From assembly GCF_037975245.1 (NCBI RefSeq), contig NC_092561.1, positions 3,076,001-3,140,000 on the forward strand: DNA of 64,000 nucleotides, given 5' to 3'. Source of the DNA: Apostichopus japonicus (Eukaryota; Echinodermata; Holothuroidea; Aspidochirotida; Stichopodidae). The notes below the pieces were generated by a model that was not told the origin of the DNA, searched no databases, and was given only the letters and a program-made list of their open reading frames with translations. This document shows, in pieces, positions 1 to 12,771 of the stretch. The first letter of the stretch is position 1. Every line of letters begins with the position of its first letter. The translations under genes and the position numbers were made by a program.

Positions 1-3000
1 ATTATAAAGATAGAGTATAATCTCTAACCTTTGTGTAATTCGTGTAATTGTATTTTATGGCACACAATTGTTTAACAGGTCAAATTAAGCAAGTTGGCGG
101 TTGTCACTTTTTATTCTAGTTTTCCTTGTCTAGTGTAGTATTTTTGCATTAATTCGATGTGGTCCTTGTGTGGAAACGCCTCAGTGCCACTTGCACCTAT
201 ACCCACTTCGATTATCAAAGTGTAATTAAACCAAACACATAATCTCTCTAACATTCGATGATTGTTCACGGGGTTTTAATTTAGCAGTTAATTCCCCCCC
301 CCCCCAACCCGTTTCCCTTGTTATTGTAGTGCGCATGCGCGCTACAATACTGGGATTACTGGCCCCCTCCATCATCTACATGGCTTGCTGGTGAATGCCA
401 GCTGGAACATACACTCTTCATAGCAATCTCAAATTCACAGGATGGCTACGCAGAAAATAATACAGCCTCACATTTACATAGAATTGTGGCGGCGAACAGT
501 TAATTCTGCACACGTAAATAAAATACATCGCCTTGCGTAGCATATACTTCTTCAAAACAATACGTAAAATTCTCTAATTTGGTTCGTTATTCTCGAATTG
601 AACAAGACAGGTAACATTTGAACGCATTTGAGTTAACAACATCCTGCAAGAAAGCTGCAAGCAACAAATGTTAATCTTATTTAGCCGCAACGACTCGGCG
701 TTATCTGTACTAATTCAGCTCTTGTAACATAGGTACTTTAAACGTTATTATTGTTATAGTAGAATATATATTGTTATAGTAGAATATACTATGGCCTTGT
801 ATGGCATATATTACGAGTTTTGGATGATAAACCAGGGCCAGGAAATGGACCAAGCAGTTTTTAATAAACCGAAGGGTGTTACATTTGCAATGATAGACTT
901 TTGACCTACCGTTAAAATTATCGTCCTTTAGGCGTTCGGATATTCCGTATGTTCGTCAAATTTCGCTAACTAGGCGAAAATACCATGAAAGTTAGATGTT
1001 GTTCAATTTGACCAATTAGTGTCCAGGACTCTGTGTATTCTCTGTCACGTCCGAAACAGACGCGATTCGTGATTGACAGCTTAGTTCTGATCGTTTTAGT
1101 CATCATTTCTTCATTTACAATGCAGGCAAAGGCTAGATAGAGTACTGTTTATAAACATTACACAATATAGCCTAGCTTTGGTCTACGTTAAAGGCCCAAA
1201 CGCCGAACTTCCTTCTTTGTGACCGAAATAACTTCAAAAGGGTTACAGTGACAAAGACCTCTCCATTTGACCTCTACGACGCACTACAATGACGAGTGTT
1301 TGTACAAATACAGTTGTTCTAGTTTAGTTTAGTACTTTTGCTTTGAAAAGATGGGGGCGCTGCGGGAAAACACCTGCCTGTCGACATCTAGAATCATTTG
1401 ATTATTCTAAAGTGTATTAACACGAAGGCCGGAATAATGTCCCATACATATGTTGCTCAACCTAGGATGTTTCCAATCATCTTCCGGAAAAAATAATAAT
1501 TTATAAAACCTGATATGGCTATTTTCCTACTATCCCTTCGATAACAGAAACATCTCACTTGACATGGTAAAGTTTGCGCTGCTAACGTTTTCCGAATATT
1601 TCACATGATAAGCTGTGCTTAGCCTTTTATCCAATAACGAATCTCTGCGACTACAGTGATATGCATTACCTGTGTAATTGTATGACCTTTCTTACCCTGT
1701 TCAGTGTTTGCCAGCTTCAGGCTACTAAACAACTACTCTAAATCAAAGTAGGAGTGGAATTATGTAATCACTGCTCTACTAAATAGGCCTACACTGCACT
1801 GAAAACTGCATACAAACAATAACGTACCCCTGTATGACATCCACCATGGCCATCGGTCACTTGTAATGAACAATTGCACACCTTCATTTTGGGTCCATAA
1901 ATATAACTATATTGATTTTTCTTTTGCTTCGGAAGATCAGACTTGATGGTGTGTGAGCTAAACCAGGTATTGTCCAGTAGTGTTGATATATCCTCTGATG
2001 GTTAAAGAGTGGCTTTAGACCTAATGGTCTGTGAGCTATAGTTGGTATAGTTCAGTAGTGTTGATTATCCTCTGATGATTAAGAGTGGCTTTAGACCTTA
2101 TGGTCTGTGAGCTATACTTGGTATAGTCCAGCAGTGTTAATTAGCTCCTCTGTTTATTAAAGAGTGACTTTACACCTAATGGTATATGAGCGTGGTATAG
2201 TCCAGTGTTGTTGATTATCCTCTGATGGTTAAAGAGTGGCTATAGACCTAATGGTCGGTGAGCGTACTTGGTATAGTCCAGTGTCATTGATTACCATCTG
2301 ATGATTAAATAGTGGCTTACGACGTAATGTTCTGTGAGCTATAGGCCTTCTAGGTATAGTCCAGTGTTGTTGATTATACTCTGATGGTTAAAGAGTGGCT
2401 TTAGACCTAATTGTCTGTGAGCTATAGTGGGTATTGTTCAGTAGTGTACAATATGATGTTTTAACGAGTGGATTTAGACCTAATGGTCTGTGAGATATAC
2501 TTGGTATAGTCCAGTGTCGTTATTACCATATGATTATTAACTAGTGGCTTACGACTTAATGGTCTGTGAGCTATAGGCCTTCTAGGTATAGTCCAGTAAG
2601 TGTTGATAATACTCTGATGATTCAAGAGTGGCTTCAGACCTAATTGTCTGTGAGTTATACTAAGTATTGTTCAGTAGTGTTGATATAATCTGATGTTTTA
2701 AAGAGTGGCTTTAGACCTAATGGTCTGTGAGATATACTTGGTATAGGCTAGTATCGTTGATATATCATCTGATGTTTTAAGAGTGGCCTAATACTTAGTG
2801 GTCTGTGAGCTATACTATAGGTATAGTCCAGTGGTGTTGATTATACTCTGATGATTCAAGGGTGACTTTAGACCTAATGGCCTATGAGCTATAGTAGGTG
2901 TTGTCCAGTATCGTTGATTTGGACATCAAATAGTCCATAAACCAACCCCAGCATGTTTAGACTATTATCGAATATCACGGACAAATTTGATAGATAAAAA

Positions 3001-3436
3001 AATCAAATTTCTGCGCCAAAAGGCTTTTCTTTCATCGAGATCGAAAGACGAAGGCTATTAATAAAAACTCCAACATATCAAGGTTAGACTATTGTTTGTA
3101 GTGAGCTCAATTCCTTATACGAAATTAGGAAGGTTTACACCAATGCGGCGTACATGATATCACAGGGACCCAACCTTCATGGAATGTCGGGATGGACAAT
3201 TGTTATATAATGGAGGAATTTGAGGTCCTGGAATTGGTGAGACCGTTGCTTGGAGTCCTCCTTCAGAAAAAAAGACATTTAGATGAGAATTGTGCATTCT
3301 GAGTCATATTAAACTATCAATAATGTATATAATTAGGTGTAACAGCAAGGTTGTGCTAATAAAAGAAAAATTGTATGTAAAAAGGAAAACATCAATTGCT
3401 TTCGGATAACTTATTGGTGGTTTTCTCATTAAAAAA
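1..3436. repeat. Long direct repeat, copy 1 (partner at 60317-64000)
   Basis: Almost every stretch from base 1 to about 3436 recurs in the same orientation from 60317 to the window end, with only scattered substitutions and small indels. Examples are the shared start AAAGATAGAGTATAATCTCT, the poly-C tract near 295 and the minisatellite near 1950. No coding region is evident. The left edge runs off the window, so full length is unknown. It may be a dispersed element, part of a duplication with a period of about 60.3 kb, or an assembly duplication. Confidence 0.9.
1950..2935. repeat. Minisatellite, about 78-bp unit, roughly 12-13 copies
   Basis: A degenerate tandem array. Each unit contains GTGAGCTATA, a GGTATAGTCCAGT-like stretch, TGATTATCCTCTGATG and GAGTGGCTTTAGACCTAATG. 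The spacing between successive GTGAGC cores is 73-79 bases in the first units. The period is not a multiple of three and no long frame runs through it, so it is non-coding. The matching array at 62250-63470 is longer. Confidence 0.85.
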
Positions 3437-4869
3437 CAAAACAAACTGGAGGATTAGAAGTTTGAAAGATGAAAAGGATTATAACAGAGATTCTAAGAAC
3501 CCATTTTTAATATAAATGGCTGCTCTGTAGATAAAGGAGTTCTTAAAAAGCATAATTTTAAAAGTTGTCGAGATAGTATTAATTCGTAAATTGTACTTGT
3601 TGTTTCTATTGCATGTAACTATGTATATTTTTAGCTAGTCTTATGAATTCATTTCTAGCAGCAGTGTTTACTGTACCAACCAGGCTTTCATAGTCTAGAA
3701 CTCGAGATAAAATATATTTGAACAGTATATCAAGAAACTTAGGAATCTTTTTAATCCTTTACATGATTTATAGTCATTTTGATTTTCAAGGTGTGTCCGC
3801 TTTGAAATGTTACGGGATAAGCTCTGTATCATTAGCGTATTAATTACATTACACAGGCCATAGAAGAACGTATATCATCTGTGTATATTGTAAAGAGTAA
3901 CGCAGATAGAGGACCTCACTGGGGGATTCCCACTGTAATCTTTGATTCCTCTGAAAAACCTTTCTGTAGCTTGACTTGTCGGGACCATCCTTGTAAAAAA
4001 ATAGCCAACAAATGGATAAGCCATGGCTCATCGATAAAACTACACAAACTTTGGATTAAGCGATTTGTTAAACGGTATTAAAAGCACCTGGAAATCTAAA
4101 AATAACTCTCTTATTTAAACCAGAAACAACACAATGTACGAGTTTGACTATAGCATCTGTGCAAGATACGCCTTTTTGTGGGCAAACTGATTTTAATCAC
4201 CGCATGATACGATGGCCTGCGTCAAGTATGAAAATACTAAGTTTTGCATACAGTTAAAACCAATACTGGACATGTCAATTGGTCTAAAAGCGTTTACAGA
4301 TGTTGGAATAGAGATTTTTAGGCACAGGTGATGTTTTAGCATGTTTTCCATAGGGACGGAATTGAATTTTCACTTGAGACGCACTTTTAAACCTTACAAG
4401 AATTCATTTATTGCTGGTTATCACCGTGGTGTTTTCTTCGTCTGTGTAGGAACGTATGTTGAGTACATTGTTAATACATCTCCCTTGGAGGGATGGTAAA
4501 CGACTTGTGAGGAAGATGTATCGACCTACGTGTGTAACCGCTGTATATCCATACAGCGTAAAGGCTTAATAGCATTATCACAATGGAGCTTCATCACTGT
4601 GCAACGATGCATAAAAAGGATAAAGTGTAAACGAATGGAATCGTATGACTAATCAAATATTACGCAAAAGGTAAATCACCGATTTTCACCCAGTCTTATA
4701 TATTACAGTATGAGTTCCTGTTAAGTAAACTTTGCGTGAAATTTCAAACCCATATCAAAGGTCTTTTGTAACGTCCAAGGATAAAACTGAGGGCATCGTG
4801 TACTACCTTACTGACTTAAACTTATGTTTATATGCTTGTATAAGGAATAATGTCTTTTGTATCTCAATA
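3437..4869. other. Intergenic, no feature recognised
   Basis: AT-rich DNA with only short open frames near 3849-4081 and none resembling a known protein. The part up to about 3960 may still belong to the terminal repeat, whose partner leaves the window at base 64000, so this cannot be tested here. Confidence 0.5.
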
Positions 4870-6397
4870 GCTCAAATAAATGTTAAAATAATCATAATAA
4901 AAAACAATAGAGCAATGCACAGACTTTTTGTAAGAAATAAATACATAAGTGAAAAGTTCTCTTTTCATAAATATACTTCAAGTAATGTATTCCCTTGTTT
5001 ATCACACCTACCAAGAGTTGTTTACGGAGACAACCTAAACATATTAAATAAGCCCATGGTACGTGTACATATGTAAAGAGTTCACAAAAACAAGTTGAAA
5101 CCATAAAGATATCAACAATATATATGTCTGGAGTACAATTTCAATGATTTAAAAATAAGAGAAAATGTTGTATGTTTCTGCTAAAATTATCAATCAAATT
5201 TAGTGAAAGCCAAACTGAATGTTTTTATGTTAAATACTACGGAATTCAATGTACACTGTGGTAATTGTAACAGGAATAATACACCAAATGTAAAGTGGCA
5301 ATCTAGTTTTGTCAGTTCAATATCTCACAATTAATGAGGATTTTGTTTTTTTGTAAAGTACCAAGGTTTGATGCAGACGAAAACACCCTTCAAAATACAC
5401 TCATTGTAAAAATTATTATGTTTAAACAAGATACTAGTGTTTTTATATTTATTTAATACCTCGGTATATCAGGCAAGTAAAAAAGAAGATAAATTGGTGG
5501 GTAAATTATTTGCGCCTCAGTAAATTGAGTATAGTTTCTTTATATCATATTACAAGTTGATTTGGTTTGCTATGTTATGTTTCTTTTTGAGTTGCTCCAT
5601 CATCGGACCTGTCTTTGGGTTCGTAATCTGAATGACATTGTCTGACTCTCCCTCTAGACTTTAATACTTTGTCTTTGTGTTCGTAATCTGAATGAAATTA
5701 TACGACTCTCATTGTAGACTTTAATACTTTGTATTTGCCTTCGTTATCTGGATGACGTTGTCTGACTCTCACTCTAGACTTGAATAATTTGTCTTTGCGT
5801 TCTTTATCTGAAGGAAGAATGAAGAATGTTTCATCTCCCAATCTTGCTAAGATGTATTGAGGCATCTGAATTCATTTCTTTGTCAATTGGATTTTAAAAT
5901 AAGTCACAGTATTGAGGGGAAGCAAAATTCCTGCGACATTTGTCGTCTTTCGAGTGCAACGAGGAAAACCGAATTCGAGACTTGTGAAGATTTCCTGATG
6001 CACTTATCATGGATAAGTGGGGAAGGGGGGTAGGAAGTTTGTGCTGGACAGACTGGTTGGGACTTATTTCTAACTAGATTAAAAAGAATGGTGGGGTATT
6101 TGTGACCTGAATAGTATCTTGAGCATTGCAGTAACATAGCAAAATATTCAGTACACCATGCAACGTCTGTCCACTTTAGTATTCAGTGTTTTAACTTTGT
6201 CATCAGAAATGTCATGAAATAAGCAAATAGGCGAAAATGTATTTACATTATCTTTGTTTACTTATGAACAGAGTTGTAACAAGTTATGACTAATGAATAG
6301 AACATTGACAAAATTTATATTTGATTTTTTTATTTGAGCCTCTCCCTTTCTTAACTTGTTGGAAACCCTGTATAATGCCCTTTTCATAAATTTAAAA

Positions 6398-6400
<3 letters not shown>
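4870..6400. repeat. Diverged direct duplication, copy 1 (partner about 10430-12120)
   Basis: Several landmarks occur in the same order in both blocks: a TTCATAAATATACTTCAAG-type stretch (4965 and 10475), the CATCGGACCTGTCTTTGGGT segment (about 5601 and 11053), the GAGCATTGCAGTAACATAGC segment (6120 and 11204), and a GGAAACCCTGTATAA motif (6361 and 12070). The copies are clearly older than the VLIG-A/B duplication. No intact gene is present. Confidence 0.75.
5611..5815 (-). repeat. 60-bp tandem repeat, about 3.5 units, coding-like on minus strand
   Basis: Unit starts fall at 5611, 5671, 5731 and 5791, exactly 60 bases apart. On the minus strand the period is 20 codons and gives a charged repeat of the form HSDYEPKDKVLKSRGRVRQ with one in-frame stop. 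Two related units occur at 11065 and 11125. This may be a fragment of a decayed exon. No family is recognised. Confidence 0.6.
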
Positions 6401-6674
<274 letters not shown>

Positions 6675-8525
6675 TATTATTGAAGATGAATTTGATGATT
6701 ACAGGAGCGGAGATAGATGGATGGGGAGGGTGAAGTAGCGCATTGGATATGCGCGCAGATTGAGAAACATGAGAACACCAAATTAAGTTCGATGACATGT
6801 CCAGCAGCAAGTTGAACGTTTTCGTTTTATCTTACAGCATACTATTATCGATACCATGATGTTTTCGGTCATCCTTTGCTTAGACCGATGAAACTTGCAC
6901 ACTGAAAAATGATAACAAACTCATGTGTGGGTGATATACTGTCTGATTGACGTGTTATCTCAGATATGGACTTATGAATGAATTGTCTACAGTAGAGAAA
7001 AGCACTGATGCAAAGTTAATCCAAAATTATATCTGAAGTTGAACGGAACTTAACGTTATTTGTTTAAACAAGTGCATTTGAAACTATAATTGCTTACTAC
7101 ATGACTATCAAAGGACCACATTCATGATTAACATCTCTAAATCTTTTGTTCCAGCCAATGAAATACTTTGTTGAGGATTAAATTCTACATGAAAATGTCA
7201 AAACGAGAGCTATCAAGTTTACCGACCAACCACAGCCAACGTTCGTGATATTCAAGAGCGGCGAAAGAAGATTTTCTGAAGGGCTACCAAATTCGAGGGA
7301 TTGTAAATTTGACTTGCCAAATCCCCAAACTCCATCTCAAACCTTCTCGAAACGGCTCCCTCTACATAACACGTATTCTTTTGGGCTTGAAAACAGGCGT
7401 ATGTAGTTGACAAAAAGCGATTTTCAGTTTGGCACAAGAGTGAAGGGGTGGTGGACCCACGTCCACCTGTATACCATCCCATCCACTTCGGGTCCAGAAG
7501 GCAACGGTTTGGGTTTGTGATCATTCCCAAATGATATGTCATTGATCTCAAAATTATTAACCAAAGCAAATTAAAACAAGTCAATTTGCATTATCTCAAT
7601 TCAAGGTAATAAAAGCGTAGTAAGTAATACATGGAGAAGATTGTAGGCATTTTCTATATTTACTTTAGTATTAGCTTTCTACAAAGCAACGTATGTACAA
7701 CACGTAGCAAGAATCGTTGCGGTAGTTCTGCTACATGCACAAAAGAACAATTTCGTACTACGCACAACGTACTTCTTTGCATTATTATCATTATACGAAA
7801 ATTTGAAAATATGAATTACAACTTAGCTGTTTTGAATGTAACGTTCAAAGTTTTGGGACGTGAACTTTTAATAAAATGCAAAAAAACTAAAAACTGAATT
7901 AAGATATGTACATTTGCTTGTTGTTTATATATATGACAAGGTCATTTACATGATCCCGGTACAGTCCATTAGCATAATAACTAATTTACCGATAGGAAAT
8001 ATATACAGAAAGTGAACTAGCTTTTCGTTTATTTAAAAAGCAATAATTGATAAAAATTAACGGAAAACCTTAAAACCGTTTTGAACAAGTTGTAATAAAA
8101 ACTATGAACTAAAAATTGAATTGAATATATAAATAATGCTTCAATATTCATCCGCCGATCGGAACCTTCTTGGTATTCTTGTACATAAAATGAAAATAGA
8201 AATAGGGGGTCAGGGCTCGGGCCCGTGGTTATTAAGGGGACCAGGGAAGTATGGGATAAAGACTAACGTATTAGCGCTACATAATAATCAATGAGGAAAT
8301 ATGAAGAATTCAAAAAGAGGGCCGGTGGGTTACGTTCCCGGGCCCCTCTACGCCCTGAAAGCCCGTAAAACTTTTTCTAGACATAAATATTATCAATGAT
8401 TATAACTTATACATTTTAAATAATTTTAAATAAACACTGACAAGTTAATTAAGTGAAATTGAGAATTTTGTAGCGGTATATCTATAACTTGTAGTTATAA
8501 ACTTACACCGCCCCTCCCTGTTTGT
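6675..8525. repeat. Truncated third copy of the VLIG 3'-flank block
   Basis: Aligns in order with the sequence just downstream of VLIG-A (about 17975-20620) and VLIG-B (about 33210-35390). Shared landmarks include CATGTCCAGCAGCAAG (6796), the AAGAAGATTTTCTG stretch (7264), CAAGGTAATAAAAGCGTAGTAA (7603), and the TAGTTATAAACTTACACC end (8490). In A and B the same sequence continues into the GTPase 3' end, but here homology stops near 8525 and no GTPase follows. It is therefore a flank whose gene was lost or never copied. It contains no convincing gene. Confidence 0.8.
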
Positions 8526-8999
8526 TGTTCATTAACAGGGGCTGAGAACTAAGTAATTCCCAATAGTTTTTTCCCCATCCATAACCTTTTTGAAGATTGT
8601 CACCAGTCACACATCATGTTCGACCTCATCGCATCTCCTGTGGATCATTGCTTTTTGTAGGTGATTCTACGTCGCGGCCCACAATATCCGACAGCCCCAC
8701 TTTTGAAGGTGTTAAGCCCATTTTTTGTTCAGATTTTCAAAATTCACATTTCCCGTGATTAAACTCACTTCAAAACATACCCATAATGTTGCAAAAAATA
8801 TCATCTATGGACAACCAATATAGAAAAACCTCCTTGAACCCCTAACAGACTGGTCAATATTGCACGAGTAGACGGAAGTATGATGAAGAATGTTGGTCAG
8901 GAAATTTTCGAAAATTCCGACACAGTTAATTTATTGGTGTACAAATAATGAAACCTCCTATAACGGCTATTATAAAACTTCGTTGAAGGAAATGAAAAA
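8526..8999. other. Intergenic, no feature recognised
   Basis: No open frame of note, repeat or RNA gene seen. Confidence 0.5.
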
Positions 9000-9870
9000 C
9001 GAACACTACACTCATAGGTCAAGGAGGCGGGGGGGGGGGGGGGCTAACGAAATATTTCTTTCTGAAAATTCGGGCAATATGCTGAGAATTTTTCGGGCAC
9101 CTATACTGAAAGAAAAATACATTGCAATGATGTAGCTAAAGGAAATGAATAATTTAAAACTTATCTTCTTGGTAATTAAAATAAAGTTCCAAGCTTGGCC
9201 GACTAATTCGCCATTACCAATGTAAAAGAGAGTTTTGACATAATTGGACCTCCATGCCTTTTCTCCATCTACATAGGACAATTCGTTGTTCATGAGCATC
9301 CCGCGGTATACTGCGCAACTTTCAGTGACCGTACGGTACATAATGGCATGCGATGTAATAACCGATGCTTGCTTATATGATATTGACATTAACGCGCGGA
9401 GCGCGCGAAAATGTTGGTTATATTTTTCGGGCAAGTCGTTACAGCTCCCCAAATCAAACTGGGCTCCTTCGCCTTTGACTACACACATAGACAGTTTTGA
9501 GGCTGTTCATCCTGGAACGCCATTTTCATGCTCATTGATATGATGTGATATCTGCTGTTTGCTTTACAAATTCCAACAGGCGCGTATCGAATAATTTGCC
9601 AAGGGAGGGGCGAAGCCTGTAGGCAAACCATCTAAGCGTAGCGCCACCACGAGTTGGCGCGAAGCGTACAAGAAAATTTTGGCCGAAAATGCCTCCCAGA
9701 TCGCTGGAAATGACACTTCCCATGCCTTGTAAGTTACATCTAAGCATTTTCTATTTCGAATTTACTAGCGATATCATAAAAAAATATGCTCGGGGGGGGG
9801 GGGGGCGGCGGTCGCCCCATTCCCGAAATGTGTCATGTTCCCCGACGACTCGGTCGAGTTCGAGACCAGC
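9000..9870. mobile_element. Diverged hAT-like non-autonomous element debris
   Basis: Contains G-runs at about 9030 and 9793. The stretch near 9620-9700, on the minus strand, carries AAAATTTTCTTGTACGCT followed by a CGCGCCAAC...GGTGGCGCT pattern. The same pattern occurs inside the well-delimited hAT-type MITE at 42662-43312 (about 42855-42900). Ends and target duplications are not clear. The overlapping open frames here look like repeat translations, not genes. Confidence 0.45.
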
Positions 9871-10107
9871 CACAGTTGGTTTCATAGCACAATTGTTTAA
9901 GGCGTCCATACACACACACGCGCGTTATGATAGACCATATATAGTATATAGATACGTTAGTGAGAGAGGAAAAATGGAAACGTCAAAAATGGAGTTGTCG
10001 GTGTAAGGGGTAGGGTGAGGCGCACGCCCCTTCCGAAATCCGAAATCCGTTACTGGCTACCCGGCCATGTGTATATAATAGGGTTCAGCGCTGTAATGAT
10101 GTCACTG

Positions 10108-10292
10108 TTCCTCTTTCTCTTCCCGGTGTCTTGGCGTTTATCTTCTACTCCCTCCTTTTCTTTTTTTTTCCCTCTCCCTCTCCTTCTTCTTTTTCTTTTC
10201 CCTTCCTTCCTCTCCTCCTCCTCCTCTTTTTTCCCCTCTTTTCCCCTCTTTTTTCCTTTTTTCTTCTCTTTTTTTCTCTCCTCTTTTTCTTA
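10108..10292 (+). repeat. Polypyrimidine tract, about 185 bp
   Basis: Nearly uninterrupted C/T on the plus strand. It yields spurious Ser/Phe/Leu-rich and, on the other strand, Lys/Arg/Glu-rich open frames. Long homopurine-homopyrimidine tracts can form triplex DNA; whether this one does is inference. Confidence 0.85.
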
Positions 10293-10295
10293 CCC

Positions 10296-10340
10296 GGGGG
10301 GCGCGCGCCCCCAACGCCCCCCTGGATACGCGCCTGGTTA
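10296..10340. mobile_element. Possible terminus of a GC-rich DNA transposon
   Basis: A sharp GC-rich patch in AT-rich DNA, read on the minus strand as CCAGGCGCGTATCCAGG followed by runs of G. It resembles the ends of short inverted-repeat elements common in invertebrate genomes. No matching opposite end was identified. Confidence 0.35.
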
Positions 10341-10429
10341 TATGTCTGTATAATGGTAATAATTGCGCTTTTTATCATTCCAATATCTTAATAGCTCTGA
10401 CTTACAATATGTACAAAAAACATAATAAA

Positions 10430-12120
10430 AAAAAAAAATAAAATAGAGCGATATGTTTTATATGAAAATTTTCTTCATAAATATATTTCAAGAAAAGTAT
10501 TCCCTAGTTGCTCACAACTACAATGAGTTGTGTACGAATATAATCTACAAATATTAAAGAAACCCACGGTACAAGGAATTTACAAAAACAAATTAATTAC
10601 AATTTCAATGATTTAAAAATACGAATCCAATTTTGTATGTTTCTGCCAAAATTATCACTGAAACTGAATGCTTTTTGTGTTATGTTAAAGCATACAGGTC
10701 TCATTATACATTGTGGAAACTGTAAAATGATAAAATAATACATCCATAAGATGTAATCTAGTTTTATCAGTATCAATATCTCAATAAATAAGGAAATTAT
10801 TATTTTTTCTTGTAAAGCACCAATGATGCAGGTGAAAATGTTTATGTTTTCACACGATACTACTGTTTTTTGTTTTTACATTTTATATTTATGTAATACC
10901 TTCTTATATCAGGAAGTAAATAAAATGGATTGATGAAATTTTCTTTATTTTATATTAAAAATTGTTTTGGTTTAGTATGTTATGTTTTGTTTCATCCCCA
11001 TTCCTGTTGTAGATACTTGCATCAACTCCAAACGGGTTTGAGTGGCTCCGTCATCGGACCTGTCTTTGGGTTCGTTATCTGAATGATAGTGTGTGACTCT
11101 CCGTCTAGACTTTAATGCATTGTCTTTGCTTTCTTTATCTGAATGATATAGTCTGACGCTCCCTGAATGTTGTGATGGCGGTATTTGTAAACTGATTAGC
11201 ATTTTGAGCATTGCAGTAACATAGCAACATATTCAGTACACCATGCAACGTCTTTCCACTTAAGTGTTCCGTGTTTTAACTTTGTCATCAGAATTATCAT
11301 GGAGTAGCCAGAGATGTGAATATGATTACTAATTGATCACATGCATTTTTTTTAGAAACTGTCAAGTGCATCGCTTACTCGATTTCCAAGGTATTTACAC
11401 TATCTTTTTTACTTACGAACAGTGTTGTAACAAGTCATGACTTGCGTCACTTATATTACTTTGCAATTGTGGAGACACATATTGTTAAAATATTGTGTGA
11501 ATTAATAGCACAGCAGCAGGGTTGGTGATGTCATTATTGCAACTGAGCATGAGAAAAGTTTTTTTTTAAAGGGAAAATGAAGTTTAACAAAACTATTTTC
11601 CTCGGAAAAAATTTGCATGGTGAATAAATTCTAACGAAGAGAACATTGACAATATTTATATATGAAATTCTATATCTGAGACACTCTTTTTCTCGACACG
11701 CTTTTGTCAAAACTTCCTTACAAATTTGATCACTTCCGAGAGGACTCATCGACTTTTTATCAATTCTGGAGTTACAATCTGGAATAGTTTAGACAACACA
11801 ATAAAAACATCCAAAAGTGTTCAATGCTTTTACTTAACGATTATGATCATTAAGCAGTGATTCTTTCTTTCTTGTTTTTTTTCTTTGTTCTTTGTTCTTT
11901 TCTCTTTCTTCTTCCTCTTACTTATCCTTTGTATTCTTTCGTTTATTGTTTTTGTAAAGGGGGACTGCTCGTAAAAGCTCTGCTTCTTCAGTACTTCTCC
12001 ACTTCTTTGTGCTTGAAGTATTCACCATTTTATTTATATTATGTGGAAATAAACTAAACTCAAACTTTGTGGAAACCCTGTATAACGCCCTTTTCATAAA
12101 TCGCAAGAGCCCCTTTCGCA
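10430..12120. repeat. Diverged direct duplication, copy 2 (partner 4870-6400)
   Basis: Same landmark order as the block at 4870-6400, including two 60-bp units starting near 11065 and 11125. It differs by a LINE tail inserted between about 11700 and 12065. Copy 1 is continuous at that point (about 6340-6360). Confidence 0.7.
11700..12065 (+). mobile_element. LINE 3' end: last ORF2 codons plus tail
   Basis: From 11732 to the TAA at 11852-11854 an open frame ends in a stretch containing INSGVTIWNSLDNTIKTS. The WNSL motif near the C-terminus is characteristic of CR1/L2/Jockey-group ORF2 proteins. A pyrimidine-rich untranslated tail follows, ending in a GTGGAAATAAAC-type sequence. A related tail is at 32150-32520. 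The 5' part is missing. Confidence 0.6.
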
Positions 12121-12579
12121 CTCTTTCAATTGCTCATTTACGATCGTGCCCTTCTATCTGCTTCCAGCCCCTGGGTAAAGAAATGCACCCTATATTGGGA
12201 ACTCTCATCTATTATTATTATGTTCGTGGAAAACTAGTTGATAGTTGGTGACATAAACAGTGGTATCTTTAATAAAGGGATAACCCACGGCTGAATACGA
12301 TTACCACACTACATTGCTAGTAATTTCTGTATCGTGAGGTCAAACCACAATTTTGTATTCATGGGCGAAGGGCAGAGAAGAGAGGGACAGAAAAGAGCGA
12401 ACAATTAATACACACTTTTGACGGGGCCCTGCAGGGTATAATCCTTTTCGGATACTTCCAAGAAGTGGTGTTAATCGAAGATACATTGATATGTAATTCT
12501 AGAAGGGATGCTCATATTTTACAGCCTTATATACAAAAATGTACCAACTGATGAGTCAGCCGCCGAGTCAGAGACGAAA
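12066..12579. repeat. Repeated intergenic stretch shared with 32525-32860
   Basis: The segment from CCTGTATAACGCCCTTTTCA through TTTCAATTGC, the TTCCAGCCCCTGGGTAAAG stretch and CGTGAGGTCAAACCACAATT recurs at 32525-32860 in the same order. No gene is visible. The remainder to 12579 is unremarkable. Confidence 0.7.
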
Positions 12580-12645
12580 GGCTTGAGGGGCGGGATGGGA
12601 TGGGATGGGGGAGGTAGGGGTGGGATGAACTAGGTAGGTGAGTTG

Positions 12646-12682
<37 letters not shown>

Positions 12683-12720
12683 GTGTGGGGAGGGGGGTGG
12701 GTACGACGTGCTGCTTTGAG
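12580..12720 (+). repeat. (TA)n tract flanked by G-run clusters
   Basis: A dinucleotide TA run of about 34 bases (12646-12680) is preceded by GGGATGGGATGGGATGGGGG and followed by GGGTGTGGGGAGGGGGGTGGG-like sequence. Both G clusters contain four or more runs of at least three G, which fits the G-quadruplex pattern. Confidence 0.75.
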
Positions 12721-12771
12721 TGTGGATCTAAATGTTACTTTTTTCTTGTCTTGTTTTCTCTGACTATTTTT

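Noticed and set aside
7252-7584. 110-codon minus-strand frame in the geneless VLIG flank
   Set aside because: The homologous sequence in unit A (near 18494-18760) has a different frame and stops, so coding is not conserved.
10145-10378. Lys/Arg/Glu-rich minus-strand frame
   Set aside because: It is the complement of the polypyrimidine tract plus a transposon-end-like patch.
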